Source of the DNA: an uncultured Oscillibacter sp.
Lineage (GTDB): Bacteria; Bacillota; Clostridia; Oscillospirales; Oscillospiraceae
Length of the DNA: 64,000 nucleotides
Assembly: GCA_910587875.1 (NCBI GenBank)
Contig: CAJUOD010000002.1
Coordinates: 1 to 64,000 of the forward strand
Direction: 5' to 3'
Every line of letters begins with the position of its first letter. Within the stretch, counting starts at the first letter, position 1. Both the position numbers and the translations under genes were made by a program. The notes below the pieces were generated by a model. That model did no database searches. It was not told where the DNA came from and saw nothing but the letters and a program-made list of their open reading frames with translations. Below, piece by piece: positions 58,229-64,000 of the stretch.

Positions 58229-58252
58229 GGGGCTGTTCATCTGAACAGCCCC
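58229..58252 (-). terminator. Terminator after treC
   Basis: Arms GGGGCTGTTC and GAACAGCCCC with a 4-nt loop, flanked by AAAA and a T-run for both directions. A near-identical hairpin closes the other side of the tre cluster at 63590-63613. Confidence 0.85.
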
Positions 58253-58259
58253 TCCCCTT

Positions 58260-59885
58260 TTATCTGCATGCTTTGTAGACAGCCGCCTCGTAGGGCCGGA
58301 GAACTTTGGAAGCATCCGCATAATTCCCCAGCACCTTCTCACAGCCCGCCCAGGGCACATCGCCCAGGGTCACCTCGTGTCCGGTGAGATTGTTCACCAC
58401 AAACAGATCTTGGGTCCCCAGGAAGCGTCGGTAGGAGAACACCTCCGGCACATCCCGAAACAGGAACTCAATTTGTCCCGCGGCGATGACCGGCTCTTCC
58501 TTGCGCAGTTGAACAAGTCGCTTGTAGTATTGCAGGATGGAATCCGGGTCCCGGAGCTCCGCCTCGGCGTTGATGGTCTGGTAATTCTCCGGCGGCAGAA
58601 TCCAGGGCGTCCCGTCGGTGAAACCCGCATTTGGGCTTCCATCCCACTGCATAGGCGTCCTTCCGTTGTCCCTGGACCGCTGGCGCAGGACCTCCAGGGC
58701 TTCCGCCTCAGTCTTCCCCGCCTCCAGCATAATCCGGTAGTAGTTCAGGCTCTCCACGTCCCGGTACTGCTCAATGGAGGCATGCCCGGCGTTGGTCATG
58801 CCCAGCTCCTCCCCCTGGTAGACGTAGGGCGTGCCCCGGAGGAGGTGGACACAGGTGGCCAGCATCTTGGCGGACTGCTTCCAATACTTCCCGTCGTCCC
58901 CGAACCGGGACACCGCCCGGGGCTGGTCGTGGTTGCACCAGAAGACCGCGTTCCAGCCCCCGGCCCGCTGCATTTCCAGCTGCCAGGTGGTCAGCAGGTC
59001 CTTGAGCCGCCCCAGGTCCGGCGGTTGGAGCTCCCACTTGTTCCCGTCCTTGTAGTCCACCTTCAGGTGGTGGAAGCTGAAGGTCATGGACAGCTCCTTC
59101 TCCGCCGGATTCGTGTAGCGGACGCAGTTGTCCAAGGAGGTGGAGGACATCTCCCCCACCGTCACCATGTCCCCGATGTCTGCGTCCGCCACCATCTCTT
59201 TCAAGTACTCGTGAATATGGGGCCCGTCGGTGTAGAAGCGCCGCCCGTCGCCCTGGTGGTCGTCTTCAAAGACGGCGGGTTTGGAAATCAGGTTCACCAC
59301 GTCAAAGCGGAAGCCCTTGACGCCCTTGGCCTTCCAGAAGCGGAGAACGTCCTTCAACTCCCCCCGGACCTCTGGGTTATCCCAATTCAAATCCGCCTGG
59401 GTCCGGTCATAGAGATGCAGATACCACTTGCCCAGCTCCGGCACGTACTCCCAAGCGCTGCCGCCAAACTTGGATTCCCAGTTGGTGGGGGGCGCGTCCA
59501 GCCCACCCTCCCGGAAGATATAGTAGTCCTGATACTTCTTTTCCCCCGCCAGGGCCTGGCGAAACCAGGCGTGTTCTGTGGAGGTGTGATTGAACACCAT
59601 GTCGAACATCAGCCCCAGGCCCCGCTTTTCCGCCTCGGCTATCAGTTCTTCCACGTCCTCCATGGTTCCAAAGGCCGGGTCCACGGACAGGTAGTCCGCG
59701 ATGTCATAGCCGTTGTCGTTGAGGGGGGATTTGTAGAAGGGGGTCAGCCAGAGGTAATTCACCCCCAGGTCCCGGAGATAGTCCAGCTTCTCAATGACGC
59801 CCCGGAGGTCCCCCAGGCCGTCGCCGTTGGAGTCCCGGAAGGACTTGGTGTAAATTTGGTAGACAACTTTGTCTTTGAAATCCAT
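58260..59885 (-). CDS. treC: Alpha,alpha-phosphotrehalase (GH13)
   Basis: 541 aa. GH13 pattern: YQIYTKSFRDSNGDGLGDLR, DMVFNHTS, catalytic Asp in KGFRFDVVN, Glu in VTVGEMSS and Asp in WCNHDQPRAVSRFG. It hydrolyses trehalose-6-phosphate to glucose and glucose-6-phosphate in the cytosol. It lies 6 nt after the trehalose PTS gene in the same operon, which makes phosphotrehalase much more likely than other oligo-glucosidases. Confidence 0.93.
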   Translation of the reverse strand: MDFKDKVVYQIYTKSFRDSNGDGLGDLRGVIEKLDYLRDLGVNYLWLTPFYKSPLNDNGYDIADYLSVDPAFGTMEDVEELIAEAEKRGLGLMFDMVFNHTSTEHAWFRQALAGEKKYQDYYIFREGGLDAPPTNWESKFGGSAWEYVPELGKWYLHLYDRTQADLNWDNPEVRGELKDVLRFWKAKGVKGFRFDVVNLISKPAVFEDDHQGDGRRFYTDGPHIHEYLKEMVADADIGDMVTVGEMSSTSLDNCVRYTNPAEKELSMTFSFHHLKVDYKDGNKWELQPPDLGRLKDLLTTWQLEMQRAGGWNAVFWCNHDQPRAVSRFGDDGKYWKQSAKMLATCVHLLRGTPYVYQGEELGMTNAGHASIEQYRDVESLNYYRIMLEAGKTEAEALEVLRQRSRDNGRTPMQWDGSPNAGFTDGTPWILPPENYQTINAEAELRDPDSILQYYKRLVQLRKEEPVIAAGQIEFLFRDVPEVFSYRRFLGTQDLFVVNNLTGHEVTLGDVPWAGCEKVLGNYADASKVLRPYEAAVYKACR

Positions 59886-59891
59886 CGTATC

Positions 59892-61820
59892 TCACTCTCC
59901 AATTTCCGCAATGATTCCCTGTCCCGCCTGGAGCTCCTGGCCCGGCTGGAACCGGAGGGCCTGCCCGGCATCGTCGGTAACCACCAGCATGGTGGTAAGA
60001 GGATGCCCGGCGGCCTTGATCTTCTCCGGGTCAAAGGCGATGAGCTTCTCTTCCCGCTTCACCCGCTGGCCCTCCTTCACCAGGGCCTTGAAGCCGTCAC
60101 CGTTCATGTCCACGGTGTCCAGGCCGATGTGGAGCAGGATCTCCGCCCCGTTATCCAGCAGGAGGCCGCAGGCGTGGAAGCTGTCCTCGCTGACCATGGT
60201 GATTTTGCCGTCGGCGGGAGCCAGGAGCACGCTGTCCGTGGGCTCCATGGCCACGCCCTCCCCCAGGGTCTTCTGGGAGAACACCTGGTCGGGCACCTCG
60301 GTGATGTCCAGCACTTTGCCGGAAACAAAGGCACTCAGCTCCACTTTTCCGGCGGTGACGGCCGTGAGCTCAGACTGTACCTCGGCCTCTACGGAAACGG
60401 GGCCCATGTCGGCGGGGGACAGCTTCTTCTTGCCGGCAATGTAGGTCAGGACAAAGGGGACCACGATGGCGATGGCCATACACAGGGCGAAGCTCCCAAT
60501 ATAGGCGGGCTGGATGGACAGGATGCCCGGCAGGCCGCCCACGCCGATGGAGGAGGCCGTGGTGCTGGTGGCCACGCTGACCACCGCCGCGCAGGCGGAG
60601 CCGATCATGCCGCAGAGGAAGGGGAATCTGTACTTGAGGTTGACACCGAACATGGCAGGCTCCGTCACGCCCAGGTAGCAGGAGATGCAGGAGGGGACGT
60701 TGACCTCCTGGGCGTCGGCGTTCTTCCGCTGGAGGGCAATCATGCCGAGGCCGGCGGAGCCCTGGGCGATGTTAGAAAGGGCGATCATGGGCCAGAGCAT
60801 GGTGCCGCCGAAGTCCGCCGTCAGCTGCATGTCAATGGCGTTGGACATGTGGTGAAGGCCCGTAATCACCAGGGGCGCGTAGACGAAGCCGAACACGGCG
60901 CCGAAGACCACCTTCAAAGAACCGGAGATACCCGCGTACACAACGGCGGAGATCACGGAGCCGATCTTCCAGCCGATGGGACCCAGGACAAAGTGGGCGG
61001 CTATGACGGACAAAAGCAGGCTGCAGAACGGGACTACAATCATACTGATCACCGGAGGCGTGATCTTCCGGAAGAACTTTTCCAGGTACACCAGGGTAAA
61101 CGCCGCCAGGATGGCGGGAATCACCTGGGCCTGATAGCCGATCATGTTCACCTGGAAAAAGCCGAAGTCCCAGCAGGGGATGCTTTCCGCGGAGGCCACG
61201 CCGTAGGCGTTCAGCAGCTGGCCGGACACCAGGGTGAGGCCCAGGACGATGCCCAGCATCTGGGTGGTGCCCATCTTCTTGGTGACGGACCAGCAGATGC
61301 CCACGGGCAGCATGTAGAACACCGCCTCGCCGATGAGCCAGAGGAAGCTGTCCAGTCCCGACCAGAACTGGCTGAGGTCGCAGAGGGTCTTGGTTCCGTT
61401 CTCAAATAAGTACAAACTGTCGATGCAGTTGCGGAAGCCCAGGATCAGGCCGCCGGTAATCAGCGCCGGGATGATGGGGGCGAAGATTTCCGCCAGGGCC
61501 GCCATGATCCGCTGGAGGGCGTTCTGGTTCTGCTGGGCGGCCTTTTTCACCTGGTCCTTAGACACGCCCTCCACACCGGCTACCGCCACGAAGTCGTTGT
61601 AGAAGTCCGACACGGTGTTGCCGATGATGACCTGGAACTGCCCCGCCTGGGTGAAGGTACCCTTCACCACCTTCATGGCCTCGATGCCCTTCACGTCGGC
61701 TTTGGCCGGGTCGTTGAGGACGAAGCGCATTCTTGTGACACAATGCGAAACCGCCGCGATGTTTTCCTTGCCGCCCACCAACGCCAGAAGCTGCGCGCTG
61801 TCCTGCTGATACTTTCCCAT
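59892..61820 (-). CDS. treP: Trehalose-type PTS enzyme EIIBCA
   Basis: ATG at 61820 follows GGGAGG; 642 aa. EIIB at residues 1-80 with phospho-Cys in VSHCVTRMRF. EIIC covers about 105-460 with ten hydrophobic segments and the HMSN-type substrate loop. A C-terminal EIIA(Glc-type) spans about 490-640 with the phospho-His in ILLHIGLDTVDM. It imports and phosphorylates trehalose. Carrying its own IIA domain, it does not need a separate glucose IIA. Its promoter region holds three TreR-type palindromes. Confidence 0.93.
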   Translation of the reverse strand: MGKYQQDSAQLLALVGGKENIAAVSHCVTRMRFVLNDPAKADVKGIEAMKVVKGTFTQAGQFQVIIGNTVSDFYNDFVAVAGVEGVSKDQVKKAAQQNQNALQRIMAALAEIFAPIIPALITGGLILGFRNCIDSLYLFENGTKTLCDLSQFWSGLDSFLWLIGEAVFYMLPVGICWSVTKKMGTTQMLGIVLGLTLVSGQLLNAYGVASAESIPCWDFGFFQVNMIGYQAQVIPAILAAFTLVYLEKFFRKITPPVISMIVVPFCSLLLSVIAAHFVLGPIGWKIGSVISAVVYAGISGSLKVVFGAVFGFVYAPLVITGLHHMSNAIDMQLTADFGGTMLWPMIALSNIAQGSAGLGMIALQRKNADAQEVNVPSCISCYLGVTEPAMFGVNLKYRFPFLCGMIGSACAAVVSVATSTTASSIGVGGLPGILSIQPAYIGSFALCMAIAIVVPFVLTYIAGKKKLSPADMGPVSVEAEVQSELTAVTAGKVELSAFVSGKVLDITEVPDQVFSQKTLGEGVAMEPTDSVLLAPADGKITMVSEDSFHACGLLLDNGAEILLHIGLDTVDMNGDGFKALVKEGQRVKREEKLIAFDPEKIKAAGHPLTTMLVVTDDAGQALRFQPGQELQAGQGIIAEIGE

Positions 61821-61844
61821 TCTCTTGAACCTCCCTTTCGGATT

Positions 61845-61993
61845 ACTTGTCTGAACAAGTTTTGATATGGTTATACCATACTTGTTCAAACAAGTCAACA
61901 GCTTGTTTGAACAACTTGTAAACTTTGGGAGACTGGCTAAAATCCGGTCTTGCGTTTTAGCGCTTTTGACGGTATACTGTTGTTCAAACAAGG
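61845..61993. promoter_or_regulatory. TreR operator cluster between treP and treR
   Basis: Four copies of a TTGTTCAAACAAG-type palindrome: ACTTGTCTGAACAAGT (61845-61860), ACTTGTTCAAACAAGT (61880-61895), CTTGTTTGAACAAC (61902-61915) and TTGTTCAAACAAG (61981-61993). They flank the divergent starts of treP and treR, so TreR should repress both. Confidence 0.85.
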
Positions 61994-62005
61994 GGGGATG
62001 ACGCA

Positions 62006-62743
62006 ATGCCAAAAGCGAAGTATGACGAGATCTATCTGGACCTGAAGCGGGCCGTGGAGAGCGGCGCATATCCCTACGGCTCCCTGCTGCCCTCGGAGAA
62101 CACGCTGATTACCCGGTATGACTGTTCGAGAAACACCATCCGCCGGGCGCTGGCGGGACTGGGGGAGGACGGCTATGTCCAGTCCATCCACGGCAAAGGC
62201 GTGCGGGTGATTTACCAGCCCTCGGAGCGGGCGTCCTTTACGGTGGGGGGCATTGAGTCCTTCCACGAAACCGCCCGGCGGAACCAGCTGAACGTGGTGA
62301 CAAAGGTCGTGCGCTTTGAGGAGGCGGTGGTGGACCAGCGGGCGGCGGAAGAAAGCGGCTTCCCGGCGGGGGAACAGGTCTACAACATCCTGCGGGTCCG
62401 GTATCTGGACGGGAAGCCTTTGATTTTGGACTACAACCTCTTTTTAAAGTCCCTGGTTCCCGGCCTGACGGCGGAGATCGCGGAGCGGTCCATCTATGCC
62501 TACATTGAAAAAGAGCTAGGTATGCAGATCGTCACCAGCAAGCGGACCATCACGGTGGAGCACGCCTCGGCGGAGGACAAGCGGCTGCTGGTTCTGGGGG
62601 ATTACAACTGCCTGGCCGTGGTGACGGGGCAGACCTTCAACGCCGACGGGCTGCTGTTTGAATATACCCAGTCCCGGCACCAGCCGGATTATTTCAGCTT
62701 CCATGATACCGCAACCAGAAAGAAAAAGGAATTGCTCACATGA
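62006..62743 (+). CDS. treR: Trehalose operon repressor, GntR/HutC family
   Basis: 245 aa; ATG at 62006 follows GGGGGGATGA. Winged helix MPKAKYDEIYLDLKRAVESG, then LPSENTLITRYDCSRNTIRR. UTRA ligand-binding domain from about 75 (GGIESFHETARRN to LFEYTQSRHQPDYFSF). It is divergent from the trehalose PTS genes. The known inducer of this family is trehalose-6-phosphate. It overlaps the HAD gene by 4 nt (ATGA). Confidence 0.93.
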   Translation: MPKAKYDEIYLDLKRAVESGAYPYGSLLPSENTLITRYDCSRNTIRRALAGLGEDGYVQSIHGKGVRVIYQPSERASFTVGGIESFHETARRNQLNVVTKVVRFEEAVVDQRAAEESGFPAGEQVYNILRVRYLDGKPLILDYNLFLKSLVPGLTAEIAERSIYAYIEKELGMQIVTSKRTITVEHASAEDKRLLVLGDYNCLAVVTGQTFNADGLLFEYTQSRHQPDYFSFHDTATRKKKELLT

Positions 62744-63543
62744 AAAACGACATCAAACTGGTGGCCGTGGATATCGACGGCACCTTTGTCCGCTCTGATT
62801 ATACATACGACATCCCCCGCTTTCAGCGTATTTTGTCCCGCATGAAAGAAGCTGGCTGCCATTTCGTAGTAGCCAGCGGAAACCAGTATTATCAGCTGCG
62901 GGACCTGTTTCCGGGCTGTCACGAGGAGCTGGCCTTCGTGGCGGAGAACGGGGCCTTTGTCAAGGACCGGAAGGAGCTTGTCTTTGCCGCGGAGATACCA
63001 AAGGAAACCGTGGATTTTGTACTGGACGTATGCAGCGAATACCCGGAGATATGGAACGTCTTGTGCGGGCTGGACAGCGCATACTGCCAGCGCGGCATGG
63101 TGAGCCAGGCGTTTTTTGAGCGTACAGGCAACTATTACCACCGTTTGCGGTGGGCGGACGACCTGAAAGCGGTGAAGGACCAAATCCTAAAATTCGCGCC
63201 GACGGTCCCGGAGGAAAAGACCGATTTTTATTACGACATGTTCCGGGAACGGCTTCAAGGGAAGCTGGAGCCCACGACCAGCGGGCGGGGCTCCATTGAT
63301 TTGATTCTCCCCGGCTGCCACAAGGCGTCCGGCCTGAAGCGGCTGGCGGAGCGCTGGGGCATTTCGGCGGAGCAGTGCGCCGCCTTTGGAGATGGGGGAA
63401 ATGATATCGAGATGCTGCGGTACTGCGGCTACAGCTACGCCATGGAAAACGCCCCGGAAGAGTTAAAACGCGTGGCAAAGGAAGTGTGCCCTTCCAATGA
63501 GAATGACGGGGTTCTGGTTACGCTGGAAAAGATATTGATGTGA
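62740..63543 (+). CDS. HAD-superfamily Cof-type phosphatase
   Basis: 267 aa. Motif I VAVDIDGTF with Asp11 and Asp13, motif II in VVASGNQYYQ, a Lys in HKASGLKRL, and motif IV FGDGGNDIEML. The IIB-type cap lies between. Cof-type HADs dephosphorylate sugar phosphates, nucleotides or flavin precursors. Coupling to treR suggests overflow control of sugar phosphates, but the substrate is unknown. Confidence 0.9.
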   Translation: MKNDIKLVAVDIDGTFVRSDYTYDIPRFQRILSRMKEAGCHFVVASGNQYYQLRDLFPGCHEELAFVAENGAFVKDRKELVFAAEIPKETVDFVLDVCSEYPEIWNVLCGLDSAYCQRGMVSQAFFERTGNYYHRLRWADDLKAVKDQILKFAPTVPEEKTDFYYDMFRERLQGKLEPTTSGRGSIDLILPGCHKASGLKRLAERWGISAEQCAAFGDGGNDIEMLRYCGYSYAMENAPEELKRVAKEVCPSNENDGVLVTLEKILM

Positions 63544-63589
63544 GGGCTTTCGCCTTTCCCTGTGAGAAGTTCTTCCATTATAAAGGAGA

Positions 63590-63613
63590 GGGGCTGTTCA
63601 TCCGAACAGCCCC
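63590..63613. terminator. Terminator after the HAD gene
   Basis: Same arms GGGGCTGTTC and GAACAGCCCC as at 58229, with one loop base changed. It also ends the convergent flavodoxin gene. Confidence 0.85.
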
Positions 63614-63635
63614 TTCATTCTGCGTCAGATTTCCC

Positions 63636-64000
63636 TCATTCGATACCCAAGGACTGGACCCATGCCGCCAGTCCGGCCCGGTCGGCGCTTCCAAAACGTT
63701 TGCCGGGTTTCCACTTCGTTTCCCTGGAGCAGCTGGGGCGCAGGGCGTCCTCCGTCCTGCCCATGCCGCTGCCGCCGGAGGTGGCGAAGGGAATTACCGT
63801 CTTGCCGGAAAAATCATAGCCCTCCAAAAACGTGTTGATGATGGTCGGAGCCACATACCACCAGATCGGGAACCCAACAAACACGACGTCGTACTGCTCC
63901 ATGTCCTCCACGTGATTGCCAATTTCCGGACGGAAAGCCGGATCGTTCATTTCAATCGTACTCCGGCTCTTTTTGTCCGTCCAGTCCAGGTCCGCCTGGG
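63636..64000 (-). CDS. Flavodoxin, 5' end beyond the window
   Basis: The minus frame is open to the right edge (121 codons). It continues above the ATG at 63950, where DLDWTDKKSRSTIEMNDPAF fits the family. Further motifs are YDVVFVGFPIWWYVAP, INTFLEGYDFSGKTVIPFAT and SGGSGMG, typical of the short-chain flavodoxin_4 family that binds FMN. Its N-terminal phosphate loop lies outside the window. Confidence 0.88.
   Translation of the reverse strand, partial: QADLDWTDKKSRSTIEMNDPAFRPEIGNHVEDMEQYDVVFVGFPIWWYVAPTIINTFLEGYDFSGKTVIPFATSGGSGMGRTEDALRPSCSRETKWKPGKRFGSADRAGLAAWVQSLGIE

Noticed and set aside
58377..61409. 1010-aa plus-strand open frame across treC and treP
   Set aside because: It is the antisense shadow of two strongly supported genes in GC-rich DNA. 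Its composition (His/Gly/Val/Leu repeats) matches no protein family and it has no RBS.

Overview
The window reads as a high-GC Firmicute of the gut Clostridia, most likely Oscillospiraceae (Flavonifractor, Lawsonibacter or Pseudoflavonifractor type). The basis is GGAGG-type ribosome sites, TTGACA/TATAAT promoters with 17-nt spacing, S-layer-homology proteins, a clostridial 4-hydroxybutyrate dehydrogenase homologue and NADP-type glutamate dehydrogenase. The genus is inference. Bases 1-15 match the end of an Illumina adapter, so the left edge is a contig end. Both edges cut genes (a 3D-domain protein on the left, a flavodoxin on the right).

Positions 1-29453 hold two integrative elements in tandem behind one tRNA-Pro(CGG) gene (29409-29484, minus strand). 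A 46-bp copy of the tRNA 3' end lies at 14908-14953 and again inside the tRNA at 29408-29453, exactly 14500 bp apart. A tyrosine integrase points at each copy. Element A (left, its far end outside the window) carries a plasmid-like replication and partition operon on the minus strand: XRE regulators, xis-like HTH protein, small proteins, Rep-like HTH protein, DnaB helicase, ASCH-like protein, ParA and ParB. A probable antisense RNA lies in the rep leader. Five near-identical palindromes of parS type occur, three of them inside parB. Its plus-strand half has an XRE regulator, a membrane-anchored DUF4041/T5orf172 coiled-coil protein, a 0.9-kb non-coding block with a strong promoter and a terminator, two tyrosine recombinases and an xis. 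Element B (14954-29453) has its own xis, helix-turn-helix protein, integrase and integrase arm-type repeats. It carries a surface-protein cargo: RCC1-SLH protein, two lipoproteins, SLH-HExxH protein, SLH protein and stalk-domain protein.

From 29485 the window is chromosomal in character. It holds a GntR regulator; an ECF sigma/anti-sigma pair with two secreted paralogues of the anti-sigma outer domain and a shared promoter motif; a five-gene block of unknown function with a holin/endolysin pair; a decayed toxin/immunity remnant; and gdhA. Next is a carbon-use cluster (aldolase, FGGY kinase, class III aminotransferase, GPH transporter, iron alcohol dehydrogenase) divergent from a DeoR regulator. 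After it come a deletion junction joining a truncated MFS gene to a truncated HD-hydrolase gene, a DUF1016_N plus AAA/DUF4143 pair, and a trehalose PTS/phosphotrehalase cluster with TreR and its operators, ending in a partial flavodoxin.
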